Below, piece after piece: positions 6,954 to 17,273 of a DNA stretch of 41,007 nucleotides. The position numbers were made by a program, and so were the translations under genes. This DNA comes from Planctomycetota bacterium. Lineage in GTDB: Bacteria > Planctomycetota > Brocadiia > Brocadiales > Brocadiaceae. The stretch covers positions 1 through 41,007 of the forward strand of contig JACRII010000083.1 of NCBI GenBank assembly GCA_016235875.1. Direction: 5' to 3'. The notes below the pieces were generated by a model. It made no database searches. It worked only from the letters and a program-made list of their open reading frames with translations, and was not told where the DNA came from. Each line of letters starts with the position of its first letter. Position 1 is the first letter of the stretch.

Positions 6954-8294
6954 TTAAGCTCGCCACACCGTCTTTAAATAAGAAGGAAGACCAGACGCCT
7001 CTCTGGGTCCTACCAATATTTCCCAGCCAAGTGTTTCTTGCAACTTACCGGACATTACGGCCACGAGTCCTGGAATAATCAATTTTCTATGCTTTACTTT
7101 CGTTTCTACCTGGGCGTCTGCCATTGCCTTGGCGACAACTTTGTCGTTTAGTTTATCGCCCGAATACGCCGTCAATACCGAAGTCCCACCAGTATCCACG
7201 GACAATATATATGCGGGAATACGGCTCCCTTCAACCTCACCCTCAACGGTATAATAGGTAAGTGAAAAATTTGTTGTGAATAAGACGGGCGAATCTTCTT
7301 TGGCGTCGCCCACGGCATACAATCTCGGTTCAACCTGGATTGGTTTTTGTGGATCGGTAAACAGATTTGTCCTTGCAGTGAGTAATGGCATAATCCCCCA
7401 GGGTTCACAGGTATTAACTGCAACAATGCCTGCATATTTTGCCAGATACGTAGATGCCAGAGAAATTTCCTGGAATGGGTCGTCATCGCAAACAAAGGTA
7501 ATCATGGGAAACCCAAGCGTTCTAAAGTTTTTCTTTAGTGCGGCGCGTCTTATCTTTGTCAGTTTCTGCAGTACTTCTTTAGGATTGTTACCGCTTACAT
7601 CCAGCATAATTTCCTCGACGCCTGCTTTCTTTGCACATTCAGCCATGTCGGCAAGTTCCTCAAGCGTTGGGGCGGTTACGGTCATCGGGCAGTTCTTTTC
7701 CTTTGCCAAAGCAGCCATGGCCTCACAGTTCTGCGAATTTGCACCGTGAACCAAAGGCCTCTTTTCAGCGCAGTTTGCCAGAGCGGCCTTCATGTTTTCA
7801 ACAGAAGCACTGCTCAAAATGATGCTCAGATGGGAACCGCTGCTGACCTTCTTTGCCGCTTCAGCAAATTTGTTTACATTATTACTTTTATTAATGACTG
7901 CGACCAGATCAATTTCAATCTCCGTACCAACCCTGGAAAGCTTCAGGCTGTTAATCTTTTTTAAACGATCGTTAAAGTCGGCATCACTTAAATCATCGCT
8001 GATAGTAACTGCCACGCCTGTTGGATGATAAAATTTCTCTTCATGTCTGAATAATACATTTTCCTCGCCAACCTCTACTTTTTTTGCCCCCGTACCTACC
8101 GTTACCAGCTTGATGGGAGGCGCAGAGGCTGCTCCCAAAACTTTCTTCGCCTCTTCACTCACGTCGGGACAATCGGACAGGTTTGCCTTTTTCTGGGCTA
8201 ATTGCATGGCAAACGCCAGACATGTGGGTCGCCCGCATTTTTTACAATTTGTCTTGGGAAGTAGTTTATAAATGTCTAGTCCAGTTAGTGCCAT
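6954..8294 (-). CDS. acsC: Corrinoid/iron-sulfur protein large subunit
   Basis: A 446-residue CdhE-type subunit. The N-terminal domain carries the [4Fe-4S] motif C17-x2-C20-x4-C25-x16-C42 (NCKKCGRPTC...DC), the low-potential cluster that reduces the corrinoid. A TIM-barrel domain and a C-terminal corrinoid-binding Rossmann-like domain follow (SVDTGGTSVLTAY and VIPGLVA-like strands near 370-420). Together with AcsD it carries the methyl group from AcsE to AcsB. Length matches clostridial AcsC. ATG 8294 follows AAAGGATCG. It is flanked by clpP upstream and by acsV after a repeat-filled gap. Confidence 0.95.
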   Translation of the reverse strand: MALTGLDIYKLLPKTNCKKCGRPTCLAFAMQLAQKKANLSDCPDVSEEAKKVLGAASAPPIKLVTVGTGAKKVEVGEENVLFRHEEKFYHPTGVAVTISDDLSDADFNDRLKKINSLKLSRVGTEIEIDLVAVINKSNNVNKFAEAAKKVSSGSHLSIILSSASVENMKAALANCAEKRPLVHGANSQNCEAMAALAKEKNCPMTVTAPTLEELADMAECAKKAGVEEIMLDVSGNNPKEVLQKLTKIRRAALKKNFRTLGFPMITFVCDDDPFQEISLASTYLAKYAGIVAVNTCEPWGIMPLLTARTNLFTDPQKPIQVEPRLYAVGDAKEDSPVLFTTNFSLTYYTVEGEVEGSRIPAYILSVDTGGTSVLTAYSGDKLNDKVVAKAMADAQVETKVKHRKLIIPGLVAVMSGKLQETLGWEILVGPREASGLPSYLKTVWRA

Positions 8295-8436
8295 TCGTTA
8301 CGATCCTTTCGCATAAAATAAATTTGCACAGCATCAAATGAAAAGCCACCCATTCATTCTCCTTTGCAAAAAGGGGGAAAAGGGGTGGCCATAAAACACA
8401 GAACATTCCAGTTGATGTTGGGCAATTACCATAAAA

Positions 8437-9051
8437 TCATACTTTTAAATCATCACTGGTCTGTATAATTTTACTGACCAATCCATACTTAAGCGCCTCT
8501 TCGGCGGACATCCAGAAATTTCTTTTCGTATCTGATTCTACTTTCCCCATGGTCTGTCCCGTTTCCACTGAAATCAACCGATTAATCTTTTCACGGCATT
8601 TGAGTATTTCACTGGCCTCGATTTGAATATCAGCGGCAGTACCGTGTATGCCGGTTGAAGGTTGATGAATCAGAACGCGGGCATTTTGCAGACTCAACCG
8701 ATTTTCCTTTTTTGCACCAAGGAGAATGATTACGGCAGCGCTGGCCGCTACTCCCGCACATATAGCCTTTATCTTCGGCTTGACAAATCGCATCATATCA
8801 AAGATTGCAAAACCGGCATCGGCATCTCCGCCCGGAGAGTTGATATACATCTTGATATCATCGTTATTTTCTGCTTCAAGGAGCAAGAGTTGCGTTATGA
8901 TCTGCTGTGCCATTTTTTTCGTCACTTCGTCCGTCACCATAACGGTACGCGTTTTTAATAACTTTGCAATCAAATCACCACCTGGTTGCTTTTCCTTCTC
9001 TTCCCCAGCACCTTCATTCTGTTTCTCTACAAATGGCATATCAAAGATCAT
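8437..9051 (-). CDS. clpP: ClpP-type serine protease
   Basis: A 204-residue ClpP peptidase. The catalytic triad is complete: S104 (AGVAASAAV), H129 (LIHQPS) and D174 (ESDTKRN). The oxyanion glycines are in NSPGGDADAG (71-80). I chose ATG 9051, which has GGAG eight bases upstream. The longer open frame to 9135 would translate an intergenic palindrome. The N-terminus has a charged linker (GAGEEKEKQPGG) longer than in E. coli ClpP. It lies inside the acs cluster between the DUF pair and acsC, an unusual place for a general protease. No Clp ATPase is nearby, so it may be one of several ClpP copies in the genome. Confidence 0.9.
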   Translation of the reverse strand: MIFDMPFVEKQNEGAGEEKEKQPGGDLIAKLLKTRTVMVTDEVTKKMAQQIITQLLLLEAENNDDIKMYINSPGGDADAGFAIFDMMRFVKPKIKAICAGVAASAAVIILLGAKKENRLSLQNARVLIHQPSTGIHGTAADIQIEASEILKCREKINRLISVETGQTMGKVESDTKRNFWMSAEEALKYGLVSKIIQTSDDLKV

Positions 9052-9108
9052 GAATAGACTCCAGATTAAAAAAATACGTGTTATAAATAAGCATTTAGTC
9101 GCCTTCGC

Positions 9109-9220
9109 GGGTTCAAGTTTGTAACTTGAACCCAAATATTTATACCTTCGAAAGCTTGATTGATAGCATATGGACTATTGTTCAGTCAAATTTAAGGGTT
9201 CAGGTTACAAACCTGAACCC
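9109..9220. repeat. Two related intergenic palindromes upstream of clpP
   Basis: 9109-9133 is a 25-base palindrome with arms GGGTTCAAGTT/AACTTGAACCC. 9196-9220 is a second 25-base palindrome with arms GGGTTCAGGTT/AACCTGAACCC and centre ACA. They differ mainly at one compensated pair, a sign that the hairpin itself is the conserved unit. The pair at 32691-32747 belongs to the same style. Confidence 0.75.
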
Positions 9221-9259
9221 GCTGGAAAACATTTGATTTTTTAAAATTTTAAATATGTT

Positions 9260-9746
<487 letters not shown>

Positions 9747-9860
9747 ACTTTATTGCCTTTTTCGCTGGCACAATCACAATACGTATCAATCGTTTGCCCA
9801 GGCACGGATGGCTCACGATCCACTTTTCCATTTCTAAACAACAATTTACACCATCAAACC

Positions 9861-12044
9861 TTAGAACATCGGCGCTAAAGTCAGCGCGGGATGGTTAACC
9901 TTCTGCATATATGTCAGAACCTCTTCTTCGGTCTGTGCTACAGTTTCATCGGCTATCTTGTTGAGAAAATCTTCCAGACGCAGACTTTCGGCGGTTTTAA
10001 CCAGCATTTCACCCAACTCTTCCTTCAATGCCTTAGGCATCCACACAACACGCGCAAGACCTCCATCCGCAGAGATAAATTTTCTGCTGCTCAGATAGAA
10101 CTTGCTGTGACCCATAAAACCGGGGGTTTGTAATCCACCGCCAACTGTGCCAGCCAGGGTGGAGAACTTCATACCGCACGGTGTCATTTCGGTAAAGTCT
10201 CGGTCTACCACCATGATCCCATTGGTCATAGGCAACATGGCTGAAATACACTCAAAACACCCGCAACTTGTCATCGGGTCTGTCATGATGCTATACAAAC
10301 TCACCTTCTCAAGCGCCCTGTTCGAACCATTGAATATAAATGAATTTGTGCCTTCCCACTGCCCCAGATTATCATTAACAACCTTTCCTCTTTCGATCGG
10401 CTGGTTTGGTCCTGTGGGATTAATCTCATAACCCGCCTTTCCGTCAAGCCAGCTAACTGAACCGCATAAACCAGAACGCTCAGGGGTAACAACACAAATG
10501 TGGGTGGGCGCAAAACTCTGACAGAGCGTACAGCTATAAAACAAATTTACCGAATCATCTGTCATACCTTTTAATCGTGCATCACGCTCTGTATAGGCGG
10601 CGCGCACGTCTTTCAAGAGATTTTCCACATCTTCCTTTTTTGTGTACAGGGTCACTTGAACCTTGTCTAAAATGGCGCCAAATTCACCATGGAATTTGGC
10701 ATGAATGATACTCCCTATGTGTTTGATCCTGAAACCTGCTTTAAAGGCTTCCTTACTGATACGATGGCGAATCATGTCCCTCTGTCCCATATGAAATAAT
10801 CCCTGAGCCTCACCCAGGAATCGATGCATCTGCCGTTCAAAAATGGGTTCAAAATCTGGCTGCATCTTTCGACCATATACTTCTACCATTATGCCTAAAG
10901 ACACACCGGGACCTGGCTTGATTTCGTCCAAATCAGGACCTATAACCTGTATTTTACCGTCTTCGACCTCATGGCCTTCTTTTGTGCAGACATACTCAAA
11001 GGCTGGTACACCAGGACCTCCGATTTCAATTTGCATGTCCTCTCTTCGGATACGTTCACCCTCAAAGGCAGGACCATAAGCTACCGGGATATCCAACTTA
11101 TGAATCGAAATCTTTAGGCCGCGTACTTCGACACACTTATCAACGATCTTGTCGACCGGTACCCTGGAAACCACGTGCTCGTACGTGCAAACCCCAGTAG
11201 GTAATATTTCGGGAATATCAATATTGGTGATCGTCGGGAAACCATAATTTATCGCACCGGCAGCATTCGCATACTGCTCGTCGGTAACTCTCGTACCTAA
11301 TGCCAGAACAAAGGCAAAGATACGGTTCTTATTATAGAGGAGATTTCTCCTGAAATCGCCAGGCGGCACGTTTCCAAAGGAAAGGGCTGCCCTATTGGCA
11401 AAACCCAGAGAATACACGGCAGCAGAGGTTTCCTTACCAAAAGGCACAAGCCGGGTATCCCAACCCATCTGTACCCCTTTTTCAGCCAACTGCTCAGCAA
11501 AAGACACACCCAGGTTGTCGGATTGAATAAACACATACAGGTTCTTTTGCTGGAGTTCTCTGGCAATCTTAACGGCTGTGTCTGCATCAGGCGCACATCC
11601 CACAATAGCAGCAAAACCAGGCGCCGTGCCGTCCACAAATTCAATACCGCGTTCACGCATAATAATATCATCAGCAGCGCCCAACCATATCCCATCTACG
11701 GGATGAGGTCCAATAAGATATTTACAGACTTCATAAATCTCTTCTGCAAAAAGCGTTGCCATGCCCGCATCCAACGTGTGCCCCAGGTATGGAACCCAGT
11801 GGTGTTCGGCAGGCAGCGGAGGCAACATGCTTCTTGCCAGGCCTAACACATGGACACAATCCTCCAAAGTTTTTACCGGAATGCCTGTCATTGAGTAAAT
11901 GATGGGCAAATAATAGGCTGTATTGGGGAATTCGACCTTACAATCACGCCCTTTCTGCGCAATTGTTTCTGAAAGCTTTTTATCAGCCTTATCTACAATT
12001 TGATAAGCGCCGCGAATGGCGGCGGAACAGATAATCTTCGACAT
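9861..12044 (-). CDS. acsB: Acetyl-CoA synthase, full-length bacterial type
   Basis: This 727-residue enzyme joins CO, the methyl group from the corrinoid protein and CoA to make acetyl-CoA at the Ni-Ni-[4Fe-4S] A-cluster. All ligands are present: C505, C508, C517, C527 (FYSCTLCQSFAPTHIC...GLC), with C594 and C596 in SCGCFEC. These are exactly one residue below the Moorella numbers (506, 509, 518, 528, 595, 597), so the alignment is almost gap-free. The N-terminal domain that docks on CO dehydrogenase is complete (IICSAAIRGAY..), unlike the short archaeal CdhC. ATG 12044 follows AAAGGGG. It is 27 bases downstream of acsA, so the two subunits of the complex are co-transcribed. Confidence 0.97.
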   Translation of the reverse strand: MSKIICSAAIRGAYQIVDKADKKLSETIAQKGRDCKVEFPNTAYYLPIIYSMTGIPVKTLEDCVHVLGLARSMLPPLPAEHHWVPYLGHTLDAGMATLFAEEIYEVCKYLIGPHPVDGIWLGAADDIIMRERGIEFVDGTAPGFAAIVGCAPDADTAVKIARELQQKNLYVFIQSDNLGVSFAEQLAEKGVQMGWDTRLVPFGKETSAAVYSLGFANRAALSFGNVPPGDFRRNLLYNKNRIFAFVLALGTRVTDEQYANAAGAINYGFPTITNIDIPEILPTGVCTYEHVVSRVPVDKIVDKCVEVRGLKISIHKLDIPVAYGPAFEGERIRREDMQIEIGGPGVPAFEYVCTKEGHEVEDGKIQVIGPDLDEIKPGPGVSLGIMVEVYGRKMQPDFEPIFERQMHRFLGEAQGLFHMGQRDMIRHRISKEAFKAGFRIKHIGSIIHAKFHGEFGAILDKVQVTLYTKKEDVENLLKDVRAAYTERDARLKGMTDDSVNLFYSCTLCQSFAPTHICVVTPERSGLCGSVSWLDGKAGYEINPTGPNQPIERGKVVNDNLGQWEGTNSFIFNGSNRALEKVSLYSIMTDPMTSCGCFECISAMLPMTNGIMVVDRDFTEMTPCGMKFSTLAGTVGGGLQTPGFMGHSKFYLSSRKFISADGGLARVVWMPKALKEELGEMLVKTAESLRLEDFLNKIADETVAQTEEEVLTYMQKVNHPALTLAPMF

Positions 12045-12071
12045 AAAAAATTACCCCTTTAGATCTTTTTG

Positions 12072-14039
12072 TTAATGATGTCCTTCCGGAACAGGTTTAC
12101 ATTCCCTTTCCAGCGCCCTTCTTTCAGCCATGTCGTAAAGCTTTCTCTCCTTCGCTACGTTTATGCCAAGCGCGTCTCTTTTCTTTTCTATGTGATCCAT
12201 TAACATCTTGCCTACCTTTTTGAGATCGCGTTCAAAATCCCACCTGGCGCCGACCAGGTCTTCCATCTCTTTGGTCAGCAACCTTTGCATATCAGGAGCA
12301 CCCGCTACGGGTGAATTCATACCAAAGACTACATAAATACCAGATGCTACGAAATATTGCCCGATAGCAATTGCCTTTTCACTCATCCATTCCAGACACG
12401 CCCCGGCAACCGGTAAATCACTTATATCATTTCCCAAACCACCTTCTTTTGCCATCTCAGACACGGCAATAAGAATACGACTATTATCGACACAGGCGCC
12501 TGAATGCAAAACAGGCGGGATGCCAACGGCCTCACAAACCTCCTTAAGACCCTTGCCACACGCATCTTTCAACTCAGGAAGCATCAAACCGCCAGATGCA
12601 CACTGTCCAGCTGCGCAACCAGTCGCCACAACCAAAAAGTCATTTGCTATGAGTTCTTTTACCATACTTACATATGATTCTTCACCCGCTGCAACCCGCG
12701 GACTCGTGCAACCGGCAATTCCAACAACTCCCCGAATTCTTCCGTTTATGATATTGTCATTTAAAGGACGGTAGCTTGCGCGATACCTGCCACCCAGCAT
12801 ATATTTAATCGTTTCATGGCTAAAACCAGCGATAAGATTAGGCTCCGCAGCGCTGGGGATAAACACCTTATTGTTATCGCGGTTTTTATAGTTTTCTATG
12901 GCCATCATGATAATCTTCTTTGCCGCTTCAAGGGCATGTTCATCTTCGAACTCCACATGCTCTGCACCAGTAATCTTTGCCTTTGATAGTGTCGTAACAA
13001 TTTTGGTGTGAAAATGCTTTGCAGTTTCAGCAAGCGCCTGCATTACGCACTGTATATCGACAACCATCAACTCAACAGCACCTGTTGATATGGCACCTTC
13101 CTGCATGGTCATGTGACCAGCCATTGGTATTCCGTGTCTCACAAGAAGTTCATTGGCGGTGCAGCAAAGACCGGCTATAACAACACCTTTTGCCCCAACT
13201 GCCTTTGCCGCCTTTTCAACTTCCGGATCGCTTGCGGCAAGAACTATAGACTCGGCAAGCTGTGGTTCATGCCCATGAACCACAAGATTCACATAATCTT
13301 TCTTTATAACGCCAAGGCTTGATCTTCCCTGTACAGGTTTTGGAGTACCAAACATAATGTCTTGCAATTCGGTTGCTATCATACAACCACCCCAACCATC
13401 TGCCAATGACACCCGCATAGCTTGTTTGGTGAGATTTCGATAGTCCTGGTCGCCGCCCATCCCCGTTCGGTGCATACTCTCTGTAACTTCGCGATCTATG
13501 GCCCTTGGGGCAATACCTAATTTTTCCCATATCTTCTGCCGTGCCTCCGGCGCCCTCTTGAGAAACAACAAGGTGCCGTAAGGCTTCCCAAATTCCATCA
13601 GCGCCATCTCCCCGACTTCCTCAGCAATTTCATTAACCTTTCGGTCTTTCGTCTTTATCCCGAAACACTCAGCAACCATCATGAGTTTCTCTACGTCTTT
13701 TATCCTATAACCCGGAGCTTCGCCCCGTGCTGTAGCCACCAATAGATGAGCCGCAGCGCGTGCATGGTCGGAGTGGCATGCAGTGCCTGCACCACTCATA
13801 CGCAGATAGTGTCTGGCTGCAAAGGTATTAGCATCTGCGCCGCAAACGCCTTTTTTCGGTCCTTTCCCGAATGGATCGATATTGCAAGGACCATAATTAC
13901 AATGGCGGCAGCATAACGCAAGACTGCCATATCCACACTGTGGAAGCTGCGCCTCGTATCTATCATACATAGTTTCTACTTTGATTTCTTTCATTCGATC
14001 AAGCATTACTTGATCTACTGTTTTTTGTTTTTCTTCCAT
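12072..14039 (-). CDS. acsA: Carbon monoxide dehydrogenase, bacterial Ni type
   Basis: A 655-residue CooS/AcsA protein that reduces CO2 to CO and passes it to AcsB through the shared tunnel. C35 and C43 fit the D-cluster that bridges the dimer. C44, C47, C52 and C66 fit the B-cluster (CCRHCNYGPC...GVC). Likely C-cluster ligands are H257 (VHGHEP), C293 (GLCCTANE), C331 (DIQC), C444 (IAGC), C475 (ATGC) and C516 (SGAC). ATG 14039 has AGGAGA at good spacing. With acsB directly downstream and a CooC-type ATPase upstream, it belongs to an ACS/CODH complex rather than a stand-alone CO-oxidising CooS. In an anammox host the expected direction is CO2 fixation. Confidence 0.97.
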   Translation of the reverse strand: MEEKQKTVDQVMLDRMKEIKVETMYDRYEAQLPQCGYGSLALCCRHCNYGPCNIDPFGKGPKKGVCGADANTFAARHYLRMSGAGTACHSDHARAAAHLLVATARGEAPGYRIKDVEKLMMVAECFGIKTKDRKVNEIAEEVGEMALMEFGKPYGTLLFLKRAPEARQKIWEKLGIAPRAIDREVTESMHRTGMGGDQDYRNLTKQAMRVSLADGWGGCMIATELQDIMFGTPKPVQGRSSLGVIKKDYVNLVVHGHEPQLAESIVLAASDPEVEKAAKAVGAKGVVIAGLCCTANELLVRHGIPMAGHMTMQEGAISTGAVELMVVDIQCVMQALAETAKHFHTKIVTTLSKAKITGAEHVEFEDEHALEAAKKIIMMAIENYKNRDNNKVFIPSAAEPNLIAGFSHETIKYMLGGRYRASYRPLNDNIINGRIRGVVGIAGCTSPRVAAGEESYVSMVKELIANDFLVVATGCAAGQCASGGLMLPELKDACGKGLKEVCEAVGIPPVLHSGACVDNSRILIAVSEMAKEGGLGNDISDLPVAGACLEWMSEKAIAIGQYFVASGIYVVFGMNSPVAGAPDMQRLLTKEMEDLVGARWDFERDLKKVGKMLMDHIEKKRDALGINVAKERKLYDMAERRALERECKPVPEGHH

Positions 14040-14183
14040 AATATTCTCCTAAACTTTTTCTGATACCAGTCGACCGATGGCATTAACCATGCAGTCACAC
14101 TAAATATCCGTCCCCATTTGAGGGGAGTTAGAACAAATCATTATAAATTTTAATGGATTGAAATCAAGGGAAAATACAAACTT

Positions 14184-14957
14184 TTACTTGATTTTTATAC
14201 AATCTTCCAACCGGCTTTTTATGCGTCTTACTTCTGTCAACAACTGACTATTTTCAGCGAAGGCAGCCCGTCCTACAATATCCGACTCAAGGACTTTATC
14301 GTTATACGAAATATACCCTAAAACCGGGATGCCATTCAATCCCTTTTCTATCAATGACCGATGGCTGTCGGAGTCCACTTTGTTACCCACGGCAAAAATC
14401 GATTTGAGCCCTATATCGTCAGCCAGCTTTTTGACCTGAAAGGCCGTTTGGATACTTTTTGAACCTGGCTCAACAATTACAATTAACGCATTCACTGACC
14501 TTACTGTGGCGCGGCCGAGATGCTCAACCCCTGCCTCCATGTCAACAATCACTACCTCGTCTCTTTGCACGATAAGGTGACTCAACAGCGCCCTTAAAAA
14601 AGCGCTTTCAGGACACGCACACCCCCCGCCCCCGCGTTTTATAGCGCCCAATACCATAAGCTTCATTCCTTCGTGTTCCAGTGAAAGTTTTTCAGGTAAA
14701 TCAGAAACTGTGGGATTAAGCGAAAAAAATTTCCCGTATTCATCCGAAGCGCCCGTACGCTCCTTTATTAAATCCTTCATCTGGCTGATTGGCACTATCT
14801 CCGTTACATTTTTAATACCCATCGTCACTGCCAGATTAGATACAGGGTCTGCGTCTATCGCAATAACCTTTTTCCCGTTCTCCGCAAAAACCTTTGCGAG
14901 TGTAGCCACAAAGGTCGTTTTCCCAACACCACCCTTACCTGAAACCGCAATTTTCAT
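14184..14957 (-). CDS. cooC: CooC-type nickel-insertion ATPase (copy 2)
   Basis: A 257-residue MinD/ParA-like ATPase with deviant Walker A KGGVGKTT (8-15), IDADPVSN (34-41) and the metal-binding C113-A-C115 in GGGGCACPES. This glycine-rich CxC is the usual form in CooC proteins that load nickel into the C-cluster of CO dehydrogenase. It is the first gene of the acs run and precedes acsA by 144 bases. ATG 14957 follows AAAGG. Compared with the copy at 3943 it has a different CxC context (GGGGCAC against GPKCYC), so the two are old paralogs rather than a fresh duplication. Confidence 0.92.
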   Translation of the reverse strand: MKIAVSGKGGVGKTTFVATLAKVFAENGKKVIAIDADPVSNLAVTMGIKNVTEIVPISQMKDLIKERTGASDEYGKFFSLNPTVSDLPEKLSLEHEGMKLMVLGAIKRGGGGCACPESAFLRALLSHLIVQRDEVVIVDMEAGVEHLGRATVRSVNALIVIVEPGSKSIQTAFQVKKLADDIGLKSIFAVGNKVDSDSHRSLIEKGLNGIPVLGYISYNDKVLESDIVGRAAFAENSQLLTEVRRIKSRLEDCIKIK

Positions 14958-15408
14958 AAATTTTACCTTTAAAATTCAAACAATAATTGTGTAATCATTA
15001 CTATTTACCAATAAATATTACATCAAATTTTAGCAAAGTTCCTGAAGATAAACCACGAAATTTTTTAAAAATAATTTTTGTTTTTAGTGTTTATTCGAGA
15101 AATCTTTTGACCACTGAAATTACAAGGTTTACAGATTTCTCCCTTTGGTCGAAATGACAAAAGTATGGGGTTTCGTTAGATTACCACATTGTAAAAACTT
15201 CTTTTCCCCATTTTCATGAGGACACGTTTTAACAAGTTTTTACACTACGCTGTAAAGCGAACTTAAGTTCGCCTTACTTCATCCCCCATTTTGCAATGGG
15301 ATAAAGAGAAGGTTAACTGGGTTGTGTCGTAGCCACGCCAGATAATATTGGGAATTACTTTTTAGAAGGGAGCAATTTATTTTTCTGATCAAATTAATTA
15401 TGAAAAAA
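14958..15408. repeat. 451-base spacer with dispersed repeats; likely acs promoter region
   Basis: No gene is visible. 15190-15241 matches 40870-40921 in the same orientation over 52 bases with about nine differences. 15257-15272 is a perfect palindrome, GCGAACTTAAGTTCGC. A fragment near 15138-15170 (TTTCTCCCTTTGGTCGAAAT) resembles another common dispersed sequence. The minus-strand stretch 14960-15060 is AT-rich and should hold the acs promoter, but I see no convincing -35/-10 pair there. Confidence 0.55.
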
Positions 15409-15864
15409 CTATCCCTTTGAAAGCATCAACAAAATTGCTTTTTTACAATCCATGAGGTTGGAGAGAGTCAGGCCAAAGATACGCTGCCCAAAATTGGGAA
15501 TCCATGCCCGTACGGACAACCGGCAATGCCGCTTCCCACCCTCTTTCGTGAGGGATGGGTAAATTGCCACGTCGTATCCTGACGCCTCACGGAAGATATT
15601 CTCGTGTTCACGTAGCCAGGCTCGTTCATCAATCTCTAAATCCAGCCCAAACCTGACAAAATGCTCACCCAGCGGCGCCTCGCAATACAGCCTTTCTTCC
15701 CCGGAATTATCCCTAAATTTCACAAGAAACGCACTATTCCAATTCCCATCGAATGGGAAGTCCTCGGACTCCAGCTTAAAATCATGTTTGGTACACGCAA
15801 AATCCAGTATCTGGTTTCTAATAGCCTCTAAATCTAACCTATCCGGTCTTCTTTTTTCTTTCAT
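15409..15864 (-). CDS. Conserved-looking hypothetical protein
   Basis: A 151-residue soluble protein without signal peptide or membrane segment; I do not recognise a family. It is acidic and tryptophan-containing in the first two thirds (NWNSAFLVKF, RAWLREHENIF), with a basic patch KEGGKRHCRLSVRAW near 108-122. Codon use looks like the neighbours. GGAGG lies 17 bases before ATG 15864, too far for a normal ribosome site, so the true start may differ. It is separated from the acs cluster by a 451-base spacer and from hemB by 124 bases; no functional link can be inferred. Confidence 0.6.
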   Translation of the reverse strand: MKEKRRPDRLDLEAIRNQILDFACTKHDFKLESEDFPFDGNWNSAFLVKFRDNSGEERLYCEAPLGEHFVRFGLDLEIDERAWLREHENIFREASGYDVAIYPSLTKEGGKRHCRLSVRAWIPNFGQRIFGLTLSNLMDCKKAILLMLSKG

Positions 15865-15988
15865 AAAATTTTACTGATTAACCTCCGAGATAAAATTAAT
15901 ACGAAATATTTTTTCGTGACTTGGTGTCTTGATGGCGAAAAGTTGCCGAAGGCCTAATTTTGATGTATTCGTTCTTTCGTGGCTGAAC

Positions 15989-16981
15989 TTATTTCTTTAA
16001 CCATTGTGCGGCGTCCTTTGCCCAGTATGTAAGGATCATATCTGCGCCGGCGCGTTTGATGCCGGTCAAAATTTCCAGTGCCACGCGCTTCTCGTCAATC
16101 CACCCCTTTTCCGCCGCTGCCTTCACGACTGAAAATTCACCGCTTACGTTATAGGCCGCGACAGGATGATTGAATGTATCCTTTATCATCCTGATAATAT
16201 CGAGATAGGCCAACGCCGGTTTTACCATCACGATATCAGCCCCCTCTTCTATATCCAGCGTCACCTCACGCAACGCTTCATTAGCATTGTGCGGGTCCAT
16301 CTGGTAGGAGGAGCGATCCCCGAACCCTGGTGTAGACTCGGCGGCCTCACGGAATGGCCCATAGAAACCAGACGAATATTTTGCAGAGTACGCCATGATT
16401 GGGATATGTTCAAAGCCATTTTCATCAAGTCCATCACGGATTGCCCCTACACGGCCGTCCATCATATCACTGGGTGCAACAATATCTGCACCTGCCTTCA
16501 CATGGGAAACGGACTCTTTTACCAGGAGTTCCAGGGTCATGTCATTATCCACATCAAAGTGACCTGTCTTGTCGTCTCTTCTGACAAATCCGCAGTGTCC
16601 GTGGCTGGTATATTCACACATACAGACGTCCGTAATCACTAGGATATTCTTTGCTTCTTTTTTAATGGCAATAATGGCCTTTTGAATTATCCCTTCATCC
16701 GAATAGGCATCGGAACCCATTTCGTCCTTCTTATCGGGAATACCGAAGAGGATGATACCGGGTATTCCAAGCCCTTCCAGGATCTTTACCTCTTCAACCA
16801 GCTTATCAACGGACATCTGGTAATTCCCCGGCATAGAGGGTATCGGCTGTTTAATACCTTTTCCCGGACGGACAAAGAGGGGCATAATCAGGTCATCTAT
16901 GGACAATTGTGTTTCTCTGACCATTCTTCTCATATTTTCGTTCTTACGTAATCGGCGTAGTCTATGTTCTGGAAATCCCAT
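15989..16981 (-). CDS. hemB: Delta-aminolevulinic acid dehydratase (porphobilinogen synthase)
   Basis: This 330-residue enzyme condenses two 5-aminolevulinate molecules to porphobilinogen, the first common step to heme, siroheme and corrinoids. The zinc-site cysteines C120, C122 and C130 are present ([14 protein letters not shown]), so this is a Zn-type enzyme. The active-site lysines are K201 (YSAKYSS) and K254 ([11 protein letters not shown]). I chose ATG 16981, preceded by AAGGGA; the open frame nine codons longer has no ribosome site. A promoter is predicted at 17056-17084. In an organism with many cytochromes c and corrinoid-dependent carbon fixation this is a key supply gene, and it lies close to the acs cluster. 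Confidence 0.95.
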   Translation of the reverse strand: MGFPEHRLRRLRKNENMRRMVRETQLSIDDLIMPLFVRPGKGIKQPIPSMPGNYQMSVDKLVEEVKILEGLGIPGIILFGIPDKKDEMGSDAYSDEGIIQKAIIAIKKEAKNILVITDVCMCEYTSHGHCGFVRRDDKTGHFDVDNDMTLELLVKESVSHVKAGADIVAPSDMMDGRVGAIRDGLDENGFEHIPIMAYSAKYSSGFYGPFREAAESTPGFGDRSSYQMDPHNANEALREVTLDIEEGADIVMVKPALAYLDIIRMIKDTFNHPVAAYNVSGEFSVVKAAAEKGWIDEKRVALEILTGIKRAGADMILTYWAKDAAQWLKK

Positions 16982-17055
16982 AATATTTTCCCTTCTAAAA
17001 CAATCCAAAAAATTTTCTGTGATTTACTATCGGTAACTATTTACTTCCATTTAAA

Positions 17056-17084
17056 AGAATAAATATCTTTAATCAGTTCGTCAA
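17056..17084 (-). promoter_or_regulatory. Predicted sigma-70-type promoter of hemB
   Basis: On the minus strand TTGACG (17084-17079) and TATTCT (17061-17056) are separated by 17 bases. The predicted transcript start near 17049 gives a leader of about 68 bases before ATG 16981. Confidence 0.5.
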
Positions 17085-17199
17085 TGGTTTTGTCATCTTA
17101 CTATGTCAAGCATACAGAAAGAAATTCATCTATTGCATTTTTTCATTGAATTCGGGGAGGATAATCTCCTTTTTTAGGAAATGCACAACTTTGGCGAAC

Positions 17200-17244
17200 G
17201 GCACATTCTACCTTGCAGGTGCGCTGCACGACCTACGTTGTGCC
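17200..17244. repeat. Imperfect palindrome in the hemB/restriction gene spacer
   Basis: GGCACA (17200-17205) and TGTGCC (17239-17244) bound an internal GCAGGTGCGCTGC self-complementary core. It resembles the other intergenic palindromic units of this window. A short hairpin GGAG/CTCC followed by TTTTTT lies at about 17156-17176 but has no plus-strand gene before it. Confidence 0.4.
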
Positions 17245-17273
17245 ACTTATTTGTCGTCATTTTTTATCTATCT

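Noticed and set aside
12072-14039. A stand-alone CO-oxidising dehydrogenase (CooS) reading
   Set aside because: acsB follows 27 bases downstream and the rest of the acetyl-CoA pathway surrounds it, so it belongs to the CODH/ACS complex.
14958-15408. A cobalamin riboswitch ahead of the corrinoid/acs genes
   Set aside because: I could not find the conserved B12-box or the expected set of stems; the spacer is mostly dispersed repeat.
17156-17176. A terminator formed by GGAG/CTCC with T-run
   Set aside because: The stem is only four pairs and no plus-strand gene precedes it.
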